Part shown: positions 17,936 through 25,885 of the stretch, in pieces
Position numbering within the stretch: the first letter of the stretch is position 1
Layout: each line of letters starts with the position of its first letter
NCBI GenBank assembly: GCA_007695015.1
Contig: REEN01000029.1
Coordinates: 1 to 64,000 of the forward strand
Source of the DNA: Marinilabiliales bacterium
GTDB lineage: Bacteria > Bacteroidota > Bacteroidia > Bacteroidales > PUMT01
Length of the DNA: 64,000 bases
Direction: 5' to 3'
Position numbers and translations under genes: made by a program
The notes under the pieces: model-generated
What the model saw: the letters and a program-made list of their open reading frames with translations, nothing else
What the model was told of the DNA's origin: nothing
The model's database searches: none

Positions 17936-19438
17936 GTGGAGAAATTATACAATATCACGACTGGCGGTATAACACCCGCAGATATCAGGAATATCCTTTC
18001 GGGGAACCTTAAGCTGGGGCTGTCAGAGGAGGTGTACGGCCTGATTACCCGTTGCAGGGAATACCTTGACAATAAGCTCGCGGAATCGGACGAACCCGTC
18101 TACGGCATCAATACCGGATTTGGTTCGCTGTATGACAGGAGGATACCGCCGAAAGACCTCAATACCCTTCAGAAGAACCTGGTGATGTCGCATGCCTGCG
18201 GAACGGGCGGGGAGGTGCCGGGACACCTTGTAAAACTGATGCTTCTGCTTAAGATTGTATCACTTTCCCGCGGCCATTCAGGTGTGCATCTTACCACGGT
18301 GCAGAGGCTGGTCGATTTTTTCAATAATGATGTTCTGCCTGTTGTTTACCAGCAGGGTTCGTTGGGCGCCTCGGGCGATCTGGCTCCGCTTGCCCACCTC
18401 AGCCTGCCACTGATCGGACTTGGTGAGGTTTACCATAAAGGCAGCAGGATGGCAGCCTCCGAAGCGCTTTCGATGTACGAATGGGAGCCTCTCGTGCTTA
18501 AGTCCAAAGAGGGCCTGGCACTGCTCAACGGAACCCAGTTCATGGGCGCTTACGGTACCTGGTGCTGTATCGAGGCCCGCAGGCTCCTGCACATTGCCGA
18601 TATAACAGCCGCCCTCTCCCTCGATGCATACGACGGCTGCCCCGGGGCATTCCATGAGCTTTTGCATAAGTTGAGGCCGCACCGGGGGCAGGCAGAGACG
18701 GCCGCAAGGGTGCTGAAGATACTGGAGGGTAGTGAGATCGTGTCGCGGACCAAGAAGCATGTGCAGGACCCCTATTCTTTCAGGTGCATACCACAGGTTC
18801 ACGGCGCCTCAGGGGATGCCCTCGAGTACGTGGGGAGTGTGTTTGAACGCGAAATAAATTCTGTTACCGATAACCCGACAATATTCCCGGATGAGGACCT
18901 GGTGCTTTCAGGGGGCAACTTTCACGGACAACCGCTGGCCCTGGCACTGGACCATCTGTGCATTGCCGTTGCCGAGCTGGCAAGCATTTCTGAAAGGCGC
19001 ATATACAGGCTGCTTTCCGGTAAGCGTGGATTGCCCCTGTTCCTGGTGGCCAATCCGGGTCTGAACAGCGGGTTTATGATACCGCAGTACACAGCGGCTG
19101 CCATAGTAAGCGAGAACAAGCAGCTTTGCACTCCTGCCTCGGTAGATACGATCGAATCGAGTGGGGGACAGGAGGATCATGTGAGCATGGGCGCGAATGC
19201 CGCGGTAAAGGCCCTGAAGGTTGTCGAAAATACTGAGAAAGTGCTGGCTATCGAGCTTTATAATGCTGCCCAGGCGCTTGAGTTCCGCCGTCCGGCACGC
19301 AGCTCGGCGTACCTGGAGGGCATTGTGGAATCCTACCGGAAAAAGGTTCCTTTCATTGATAATGACCGGGTGATGTTTGAGGATATCAGGGAGTCGATTG
19401 ACTTCCTCCGGTCGATCAGCCCTGTCATCCCCGGGTAG
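17936..19438 (+). CDS. hutH: aromatic amino acid ammonia-lyase, probably histidine ammonia-lyase
   Basis: A 500-aa HAL/PAL/TAL-superfamily lyase that removes ammonia from an aromatic amino acid. The MIO prosthetic group would form from A145-S146-G147 in GSLGASGDLAPLAHLSL. The substrate-selecting stretch VMSHACGTG has the SH pair seen in histidine lyases, favouring histidine to urocanate, but tyrosine lyases of Bacteroidota can look similar. Later motifs (SVTDNPTIFPDED, GGNFHGQPLA, QEDHVSMG) are all present. No hutU, hutI or ftcD is in the window, which is unusual for a catabolic HutH. The start is GTG at 17936, 6 nt after the DUF5916 stop; no nearby ATG exists. The 3' end runs into a 32-bp repeat. 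Confidence 0.85.
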   Translation: MEKLYNITTGGITPADIRNILSGNLKLGLSEEVYGLITRCREYLDNKLAESDEPVYGINTGFGSLYDRRIPPKDLNTLQKNLVMSHACGTGGEVPGHLVKLMLLLKIVSLSRGHSGVHLTTVQRLVDFFNNDVLPVVYQQGSLGASGDLAPLAHLSLPLIGLGEVYHKGSRMAASEALSMYEWEPLVLKSKEGLALLNGTQFMGAYGTWCCIEARRLLHIADITAALSLDAYDGCPGAFHELLHKLRPHRGQAETAARVLKILEGSEIVSRTKKHVQDPYSFRCIPQVHGASGDALEYVGSVFEREINSVTDNPTIFPDEDLVLSGGNFHGQPLALALDHLCIAVAELASISERRIYRLLSGKRGLPLFLVANPGLNSGFMIPQYTAAAIVSENKQLCTPASVDTIESSGGQEDHVSMGANAAVKALKVVENTEKVLAIELYNAAQALEFRRPARSSAYLEGIVESYRKKVPFIDNDRVMFEDIRESIDFLRSISPVIPG

Positions 19439-19516
19439 AAATCATTGGAATACCTGCCGTTCCCGGGCAGAAGTCATGGGAACACCTGTCATCCCCGGCT
19501 GAAAGGTACAGTGACA
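19421..19516. repeat. three degenerate 32-bp tandem repeats spanning the hutH stop
   Basis: Three consecutive 32-bp units begin at 19421, 19453 and 19485, each starting CCTGYC..CCCGG and ending near GGAAYA/GTGACA. The first unit includes the last six sense codons and stop of the lyase gene; the other two are intergenic. The sequence is GC-rich and non-coding beyond the stop. Confidence 0.65.
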
Positions 19517-19617
19517 CCTCCCCGTTTTAGTCCCTGTGCCTCGTGTTTTGTTGTAATGCGGACAGCCGTACTGATTGTTGCGGACAGCTTTGATTCAAAC
19601 GGTAAGTTTTAAGGGTC

Positions 19618-20415
19618 TTAATCGGGGAGTTCTTTCCCGCAATGGGGGCAGGAGCTCGCTTTATCCTTGTTTTTTCTTACCTCCTCTGAGAACCCTGAGG
19701 CGAGAATTCCTGTGGGAAGGGCAAAAAAGCCTATTCCCAGGATGGCAATTACAGCCCCCAGCAACTGGCCCAGCGCCGTTATCGGGTAGACGTCGCCGTA
19801 ACCTACAGTGGTAAGGGTGGCAATTCCCCACCACATGGCATCGGGAATGCTGGCAAATGCCTCCGGCTGGGCGGCATTCTCTATGTAGTACATGAGGGAG
19901 GCTGACAGTACGAGCATAAAAAGGATAAAGGTGAGCATCATGACAAGCTCCTCCTTTTTATTCTGGAATACCCTGATCATGAGATTGAGGGCCTTGAAGT
20001 ACCTGGCAACCTTAAGCAGCCTGAATATTCTGAATACCCGGAATATCCTCAGAAATCTCAGGTCGATGTTGAGAAACGGCATGAAGAATGGCAGGATGGC
20101 GAAAAGGTCTATCAGCGCGATTGCCGTGACCATGTATCTGAGCCTGCCGGTAACCGGGTGCGAGTATCGGGGATTGAGGGTTATTGTCCATAATCGCATT
20201 ATGTATTCAAAAGAAAAGAATATGACGGAGTAGAATTCGAACCAGAAAAAGAAATTGCCCATAACTGCATTTACCGGTTCAACGGTTTCCAGTATAAGGG
20301 CAGCAACATTTAGCAGGATAAGTGTAATGAGGATTATGTCGAATGTTTTACCGAATTTGTCATCCGGATCGGATACCTCGAGAATATTATGAACAACCTT
20401 CTTGACCTGAATCAT
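19618..20415 (-). CDS. voltage-gated potassium channel (Kv-like, six-TM)
   Basis: A 265-aa ion channel subunit that would assemble as a tetramer in the inner membrane. Six membrane segments can be placed, with an S4 containing regularly spaced Arg (FLRIFRVFRIFRLLKVARY). The pore loop has the K+ selectivity filter TLTTVGYGDVYP. A short soluble tail ends with CPHCGKELPD, a single CxxC that looks like half a zinc ribbon. Length and order match KvAP/Kch-type bacterial channels. The gene is monocistronic, facing hutH, with the ECF sigma factor cluster on its other side. Confidence 0.92.
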   Translation of the reverse strand: MIQVKKVVHNILEVSDPDDKFGKTFDIILITLILLNVAALILETVEPVNAVMGNFFFWFEFYSVIFFSFEYIMRLWTITLNPRYSHPVTGRLRYMVTAIALIDLFAILPFFMPFLNIDLRFLRIFRVFRIFRLLKVARYFKALNLMIRVFQNKKEELVMMLTFILFMLVLSASLMYYIENAAQPEAFASIPDAMWWGIATLTTVGYGDVYPITALGQLLGAVIAILGIGFFALPTGILASGFSEEVRKNKDKASSCPHCGKELPD

Positions 20416-20553
20416 TGATGGTGGTTTATGTAATTTGGTTATAACCCGGAAAAACCGCTAAAAGCAACCATGGCTATCCGTTCAAAACAAATATTTGATA
20501 AAATTAATAAACCCGGGGAGTTTTCAAAAGTAAACAGGTAAAGAGAATTACAA

Positions 20554-20588
20554 ATAAAAAAAGCGGCCGTAATGGTTTACGACCGCTT
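20554..20588 (-). terminator. Rho-independent terminator of the sigma factor operon
   Basis: AAGCGGCCGTAA (20561-20572) pairs with TTACGACCGCTT (20577-20588) with one mismatch and a 4-nt loop. On the minus strand it is followed by TTTTTATTTG. It lies about 90 nt past the stop of the last gene in the sigma factor cluster. Confidence 0.75.
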
Positions 20589-20680
20589 GTCCCTTTTCAC
20601 CGTTGGGAGTTTGCCACCGGCTGGAATTACCTGTTGGTTTCCAGGCAGGAGTGTTAAGCAAATTTAGCTGACCGGGTAGA

Positions 20681-21169
20681 CTATTGCGGGGGTCCGCCCT
20701 GTCCCCGTCCCGGAGCGCCGGTACCTGCTCCTCTCACGCGCCTGAGAAGCTGCATCCTGAACATATTCTCAGCTTCATACAGCCGCATAACCTTAACGGC
20801 CGGCAGGACCGACTTGAATTTTTCGTGATATTCTTCAGACAGTTTCGCCTCCTTTACCTGTAGTGAGATAAATTTGTCGGCTATCTCCTCTATTTCATCC
20901 ACCTCTAGGTTGCGCCAGTTCTGGTTGAAATACCAGGCTGCCGATTGCCTCTCCTGTGCCAGCAGCTCCCTGCGGTTCCTGTAGTCGTCATATACCGGCC
21001 AGAACTCTTTGGCCTCGTCACTGGTAAGCTCCAGGTAGCGGGTGAGGAATGCAATTCTTTCAGCCTCAACCTGCTCAAAGTCAGCTCTTCCCCTTCGTTG
21101 AGGCTGCTGTGCATCAATCAGGGTACAGGGGAGTATAATTAATACTGCTATAAGAATATATTTTGCCAT
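20681..21169 (-). CDS. periplasmic Spy/LTxxQ-like protein in sigma factor operon
   Basis: A 162-aa protein with a Sec signal (about residues 1-20, ending LIDAQ). The mature part is helical and charged, with RIAFLTRYLELTSDEAKEFW, reminiscent of the LTxxQ/Spy/CpxP periplasmic fold in which a Leu-Thr step precedes a helix, and a C-terminal Gly/Pro/Arg-rich tail. Genes like this often end ECF-sigma operons in Bacteroidota. It follows the membrane gene by 16 nt and is followed by a terminator. It may act as a periplasmic chaperone or stress sensor; the family call is tentative. Confidence 0.7.
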   Translation of the reverse strand: MAKYILIAVLIILPCTLIDAQQPQRRGRADFEQVEAERIAFLTRYLELTSDEAKEFWPVYDDYRNRRELLAQERQSAAWYFNQNWRNLEVDEIEEIADKFISLQVKEAKLSEEYHEKFKSVLPAVKVMRLYEAENMFRMQLLRRVRGAGTGAPGRGQGGPPQ

Positions 21170-21185
21170 AATTGCATGCTTTAGG

Positions 21186-21656
21186 TTAAAACTCTGTCAT
21201 TATCAGGTAAAGGTCAATCTCTTCCTGGTAAAGGTAATCAATATAAAGATCGGGATCATCAGCCTCCGCCCAGCCGCCGTCTTCAGGGTAATCGTCAAGG
21301 TAGTAATCGTCTTCTGCCAGCAATCCGAGCAGGTAAGGCTCGCTGAATTCATACTGGTAGTATTCAATATATCCGGTGATCATTTCATCGCTCAGCCACT
21401 GATCGTCTGTAACCATGAAACTCCTGAACCCAAGGTAGCCGATCACGGCAAATGCAGTTATTGTTGCCGCGAGGGCCAGCTGCGGACGAATGGTCTGCCA
21501 TATTCCGGGCCTTGTGGCTGCAGGTAGAGGTTCTTCATCCTGCAACCTCTCTGCCATCCTGGCCGGAAAACTGTCGAAGTATCCTTCGGGAACTGAAAAG
21601 GGGTTCTTTTTACCTGTTCCGCCCGGCAAGTTTCTTATGTTATCATTTTCTTCCAT
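21186..21656 (-). CDS. single-TM protein, putative anti-sigma-like partner
   Basis: A 156-aa protein with a cytoplasmic N-terminus (NPFSVPEGYFDSFPARMAERL, a motif recurrent in proteins coded after Bacteroidota ECF factors), one membrane segment at about residues 51-69 and an acidic, Tyr/Asp-rich periplasmic tail. The position directly after the sigma factor gene (34 nt) and the single-span topology fit an anti-sigma or accessory membrane protein. No classical zinc anti-sigma motif (HxxxCxxC) is present, so sigma binding is an inference. Confidence 0.7.
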   Translation of the reverse strand: MEENDNIRNLPGGTGKKNPFSVPEGYFDSFPARMAERLQDEEPLPAATRPGIWQTIRPQLALAATITAFAVIGYLGFRSFMVTDDQWLSDEMITGYIEYYQYEFSEPYLLGLLAEDDYYLDDYPEDGGWAEADDPDLYIDYLYQEEIDLYLIMTEF

Positions 21657-21690
21657 GACTGATTATTTGACGTTAAGAGAGAGCATTGGT

Positions 21691-22239
21691 TTAATCGCCT
21701 TTTATCATTTTTTCAATTTTTTTAACTGCATGATGGTAGGAGGCCTTCAGTGCGCCTACCGATGTATCGAGTATTCCGGCCATCTCCTCGTATTTCATCT
21801 CGTCAAAATAACGCATATTGAACACCAGCCTCTGCTTTTCGGGAAGCAGCAGGATAGCTTTCTGCAATTTCATCTGGAGCTCATCGCCGTCAAAGTATTC
21901 GTCACCCTCAAGTTTAGAACTCAGCTCAGCCTCAACATCAACAACCGGCAGGAAATACTTCCTTTTCTTATCTTTAAGAAATGAGAGCGCCTCGTTTGTT
22001 GCAATTCTGTAAAGCCAGGTATACAGCTGTGATTCTTCCCTGAAATTTTCAAGTCCCTTCCAGGCTTTCATGAAGCTGTTCTGCAGAAGATCATCGGCGT
22101 CGTCATGTACGACAACCATCTTCCTGATATGCCAGTAAAGCCGTTCCTGGTACTTTCTGACTATCATGTTAAAGGCATAGTTTTTCCGGTCCGGGTCACG
22201 AAACAGGGAGATCAGTTCGCTGTCACTGTGTTCCTGCAT
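21691..22239 (-). CDS. ECF-type RNA polymerase sigma factor
   Basis: A 182-aa sigma-70 family protein of the extracytoplasmic function group. Region 2 is readable as VRKYQERLYWHIRKMVVVHDDADDLLQNSFMKAWKGL (in pieces over residues 27-64) with the DADDLLQ core. Region 4 follows as LPEKQRLVFNMRYFDEMKYEEMAGIL...GALKASYHHAVKKI, a helix-turn-helix. It is the first gene of a three-gene unit with a single-TM protein and a periplasmic LTxxQ-like protein, suggesting an envelope-stress response. Confidence 0.93.
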   Translation of the reverse strand: MQEHSDSELISLFRDPDRKNYAFNMIVRKYQERLYWHIRKMVVVHDDADDLLQNSFMKAWKGLENFREESQLYTWLYRIATNEALSFLKDKKRKYFLPVVDVEAELSSKLEGDEYFDGDELQMKLQKAILLLPEKQRLVFNMRYFDEMKYEEMAGILDTSVGALKASYHHAVKKIEKMIKGD

Positions 22240-22448
22240 TGCCTGTTATTTGATGATACAGCTTTGACCGGAAAAACCGGTAAAGGTTTAGCGGACCGGG
22301 ATCGCTGAAGGTCCTCCACGGCCGGTGCAATGTTTTGCAACAGGGCCACCTGTTGCTGTGACCTCCAACTGCTGGCTCGCCCGCCCGCCAGACCGCACCG
22401 GATGAATACCTGCCGGGCCTTTTGCCAGTGATACCTGAAGCTGCCGGC

Positions 22449-24515
22449 TTAAAGGCCGGCCCCGCTGCTGATTTTATACTCTTCGAGGTAACCGACAGCC
22501 TCACTGTAGACATTTTCGGGGGTGAACCCGAATTTCTCGTCCAGCACACCGGCGGGAGCAGAATAGCCAAAATGGTCAAGTCCGTACACCTTGCCCCGGG
22601 GGCCTGCAATATTTCGCAACACCGAAGGCAGTCCGGCTGTCAGCCCGAATACCGGGAGTCCCGCCGGCATTAACCGTTTCCTGTATTCAGTATCCTGCTG
22701 CATGAAAAGGGTTTCTGATATAAGTGATACCACCCTTACCGTCAGACTTTTCCTGTCGCGAAGAAGTCCGGCCCCGCCGACCAGGGTCGATACTTCAGAG
22801 CCGCTACCCACGAGTATCAGGTCGGGGGTTCCCCCGTCGTCAGTGACAATATATGCTCCTTTGGATGCGGCAAGGGCCTCTTCGTACCTTTTCTTATCTC
22901 CGGCAGCGGGAATATCTTTGATATTCTGCCTTGAGAGGATCAGTGCGGTGGGTGTATCGGTGTTTTCCATGGCCATTTTCCAGGCCACCGTTGTCTCTGC
23001 CGCGTCGGCGGGGCGGAGGACAAGCATGCTCGGTTTTCCCGAATGGTTCCTGAGCTCTTCCATCAGCCTGATCTGGGCCTCATGCTCAACCGGCTGGTGG
23101 GTGGGGCCATCTTCGCCCACCCTGAAAGCATCATGGGTCCATATGTATTTTACAGGCAGTTCCATAAGCGCTGCAAGCCTGACTGCCGGTTTCATGTAAT
23201 CGGAAAAGACAAAGAAGGTGCCTATGGCAGGGACAACACCTCCGTGTAACGCCATTCCGTTTGCAAGGGCGGCAAGTGTCAGTTCAGATACCCCGGCATG
23301 GAGGAACGCCCCGGTGAAATCTCCCCTTGTAAATGGTTTGGAAGCCTTGAGGAAACCGTCGGTCTTATCACTGTTTGCCAGGTCTGCCGAGGCGACAATG
23401 AGATTTTCAATTTTTTCGGCAAAATGCCCGAGAACAACACCGGAGGCAGCCCTGGTAGATATATCAGCTTTCTGGGATATCCCGGCATAGTCAATCGGCG
23501 GGATGACACCGGAGAGGAACTGCTCAAGTTTTTTTGCCAGCTCAGGGTTATCTTTTTCCCACTTCGCCTGCTCCTCCTTACGGCCTGCGGCTTCAGCCCT
23601 CTTTTTGTCCATCATCCTGGCGTAATACTCTTTGACATCGTCGAATACTGCGACAGGATCGGAGGGGTCCCCTCCCAAATTCTTTACTGTCCTTTCGAAG
23701 TCTGCCCCTGCTGCCGACAGAGGTTGCCCGTGGGTTGACGGCTTTCCCTCGAAAGAGCTGCCGTCGGACGTAACCGATCCTTTGCCCATGACCGTTTTAC
23801 CAATTATCAGCACCGGCTTATCGGATTCCTGGTTGGCTGCTTTCAAGGCATTCCTTATTTCATCCTGGCTATTACCGTCAATGGTGATCACTCTCCATCC
23901 CCATGCCTCATATTTCTTCCCTGTATCTTCGCTGGTCACCGCACTGGTGGTTGTAGAAAGCTGTATATCGTTTGCATCGTAAAACATGATCAGGTTACTC
24001 AGACCCAGGTAACCGGCTATGCGTCCGGCACCCTGGGATATCTCCTCCTGAACGCCTCCGTCGGAAATAAAAGTATATATCTTGTGGGACATCCATTCGC
24101 CGAAGCGGGCAGCCATGAACCGTTCTGCAATTGCTGCGCCAACAGCCATGGTGTGCCCCTGTCCGAGCGGTCCTGAAGTGTTCTCAATGCCCCTGGCAGG
24201 ATCCTTCTCGGGATGGCCCGGGGTGGGACTGCCCCACTGCCTGAAGTTTTTCAGGTCGTCTGTTGAAAAGTGCCCGGTAAGGCATAGTGCAGAATAGAGC
24301 ATGGGCGACATATGGCCAGGGTCAAGGAAGAACCTGTCCCTCAGAAACCACTCCATGTCGCCGGGGTCGAACCGGAGAAACTCCGAATATAGGATGTTGA
24401 TAAAGTCCGCTCCACCCATGGCTCCGCCGGGATGCCCTGATTTTGCCTTTTCAACCATTGCCGCCGATAGTATGCGGATATTGTCTGATGCCTTGTCTGT
24501 AAGTTTTTTGTCCAT
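22449..24515 (-). CDS. tkt: transketolase
   Basis: A 688-aa thiamine diphosphate enzyme of the non-oxidative pentose phosphate pathway, cytoplasmic and full length. Motifs include AKSGHPGGAMGGADF near the N-terminus, the TPP-binding segment with ISDGGVQEE and FYDANDIQLS, and the pyrimidine-domain motif GVSELTLAALANGMALHGG, with WTHDAFRVGEDGPTHQPVEH for substrate binding. The usual GDG of the TPP motif is SDG here, which I recall as common in Bacteroidota homologues. It is divergent from ychF across a 266-nt space. Confidence 0.96.
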   Translation of the reverse strand: MDKKLTDKASDNIRILSAAMVEKAKSGHPGGAMGGADFINILYSEFLRFDPGDMEWFLRDRFFLDPGHMSPMLYSALCLTGHFSTDDLKNFRQWGSPTPGHPEKDPARGIENTSGPLGQGHTMAVGAAIAERFMAARFGEWMSHKIYTFISDGGVQEEISQGAGRIAGYLGLSNLIMFYDANDIQLSTTTSAVTSEDTGKKYEAWGWRVITIDGNSQDEIRNALKAANQESDKPVLIIGKTVMGKGSVTSDGSSFEGKPSTHGQPLSAAGADFERTVKNLGGDPSDPVAVFDDVKEYYARMMDKKRAEAAGRKEEQAKWEKDNPELAKKLEQFLSGVIPPIDYAGISQKADISTRAASGVVLGHFAEKIENLIVASADLANSDKTDGFLKASKPFTRGDFTGAFLHAGVSELTLAALANGMALHGGVVPAIGTFFVFSDYMKPAVRLAALMELPVKYIWTHDAFRVGEDGPTHQPVEHEAQIRLMEELRNHSGKPSMLVLRPADAAETTVAWKMAMENTDTPTALILSRQNIKDIPAAGDKKRYEEALAASKGAYIVTDDGGTPDLILVGSGSEVSTLVGGAGLLRDRKSLTVRVVSLISETLFMQQDTEYRKRLMPAGLPVFGLTAGLPSVLRNIAGPRGKVYGLDHFGYSAPAGVLDEKFGFTPENVYSEAVGYLEEYKISSGAGL

Positions 24516-24622
24516 TATATTTAAAAATTTTAGGCATTTGCCTGATAAGGATGTAAAAATAGAATTTTTTTTGTTGCTTCAATAATTTGATGACCTGATA
24601 AACTTATTACGGTATAAAAAAG

Positions 24623-24630
24623 TAATTTTG
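24623..24630 (+). promoter_or_regulatory. TAnnTTTG -7 box upstream of ychF
   Basis: TAATTTTG matches the Bacteroidota -7 consensus exactly on the plus strand and would give a leader of about 145 nt before ychF. No clear -33 element is at the expected distance, so direction and use are inferred. Confidence 0.4.
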
Positions 24631-24781
24631 CTGATCCCCTGTCGCAAGGCAGTCGGATCAACCGGTTGGCACCTGAAAAAATTGATCCGGAACATGATTT
24701 GCCGGGAAGTTAACACCATGATGCGGTCATTCATTGCAGTATCAATAATCAGGTGAAAGGAATAATAACAGCAGGACAAGG

Positions 24782-25873
24782 ATGGCTTTAAAATGTGGAA
24801 TAGTAGGGCTTGCAAATTCAGGTAAAACCACACTCTTCAACTGTATGTCGAACACGAGGGCGGAAGCATCGACGGCAGCATTCAGTGGAACAAGATCAAA
24901 TCTCGGAGTCGTGCATGTGCCAGACAGCAGGCTTTACAGGCTTGCGGAGCTGCAGCCCACCAAAAAGATCGTACATACCACCATCGAGTTTGTCGATATA
25001 CCGGGCCTTGCAAAAGGAGGAGGAGCCGGACAGGGGAACAGGTTCCTTTCCGATGTAAGGAATACCGATGCCCTGTTGCATGTGGTACGTTGTTTTGATG
25101 ACGATGCACTTCCCCATGTTGAGGGGTCTGTTGACCCGGTCAGGGATATTGAGACGGTCAATCTTGAACTTCAGGTCAAGGACCTTGAATCTGTTGGCAG
25201 GAAGCTTGAGAAGGTGGAGAAGCTTGTGAGAATAGGTGATAAGGAGGCCGGGAAGGCTGCAGGAGCGCTGACTGTTTACAGGGAACACCTGGAATCGTTC
25301 AGGCCGGCGCGCACCGTTCCGCTTGATGCGGGTGACAGGCTGCATGCCGGCGACCTGTTCCTGTTGTCGGACAAACCGGTCATCTATATATGCAATGTTG
25401 ATGAGTCTTCTGCTGCAGACGGAAACAGGTATTCACGTCAGGTCGAAAAGGCTCTTGAGGGTGAGCGTGCCGAGGTACTTGCCGTGGCAGCAGCCGTTGA
25501 AGCCGATATTGCTGAGCTTGATAGTGAGGAGGACCGCAGTGCGTTCCTTCAGGATATGGGTCTGGCTGAGCCGGGTGTTAACCGTGTGATAAGGGCGGCA
25601 TACAGGCTTCTTGACCTGCGGACATTCTTTACTGTAGGTCCGAAAGAGGTGAGGGCGTGGACCATCAGGGCTGGCATGACAGCTCAGCAGGCTGCAGGTG
25701 TCATCCATAGCGACCTTGAGAGAGGCTTTATCAGGGCCGAGGTGATAGCGTATGATGATTTCGTCTCACTTGGTTCTGAGGCAGCATGCAGGGATAAGGG
25801 AAAGCTTTCGGTCGAAGGCCGGAATTATGAAGTAAAAGACGGCGACCTGCTCAATATAAGGTTTAACGTATAA
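24782..25873 (+). CDS. ychF: redox-regulated ATPase YchF (Obg-family P-loop protein)
   Basis: A 363-aa cytoplasmic P-loop NTPase. The Walker A is GLANSGKTTLFN (residues 8-19), with the G3 region FVDIPGLAKGGGAGQGNRFL and the coiled-coil arm around residues 130-175. The C-terminal TGS domain includes the family ending FNV after GDLLNIR. YchF binds ATP rather than GTP and associates with the ribosome. Length equals the usual 363-365 aa. It starts a plus-strand run with the M14 peptidase gene 12 nt downstream. Confidence 0.96.
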   Translation: MALKCGIVGLANSGKTTLFNCMSNTRAEASTAAFSGTRSNLGVVHVPDSRLYRLAELQPTKKIVHTTIEFVDIPGLAKGGGAGQGNRFLSDVRNTDALLHVVRCFDDDALPHVEGSVDPVRDIETVNLELQVKDLESVGRKLEKVEKLVRIGDKEAGKAAGALTVYREHLESFRPARTVPLDAGDRLHAGDLFLLSDKPVIYICNVDESSAADGNRYSRQVEKALEGERAEVLAVAAAVEADIAELDSEEDRSAFLQDMGLAEPGVNRVIRAAYRLLDLRTFFTVGPKEVRAWTIRAGMTAQQAAGVIHSDLERGFIRAEVIAYDDFVSLGSEAACRDKGKLSVEGRNYEVKDGDLLNIRFNV

Positions 25874-25885
25874 AAATCCCGGGTT

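Noticed and set aside
22443-22460. GCCGGC/GCCGGC hairpin at the transketolase stop
   Set aside because: Short palindrome without a U-tract on the minus strand; not a convincing terminator.
22223-22609. 128-codon minus-strand frame between tkt and the sigma factor
   Set aside because: It overlaps the transketolase end in another frame and is low-complexity; the 209-nt gap appears non-coding.
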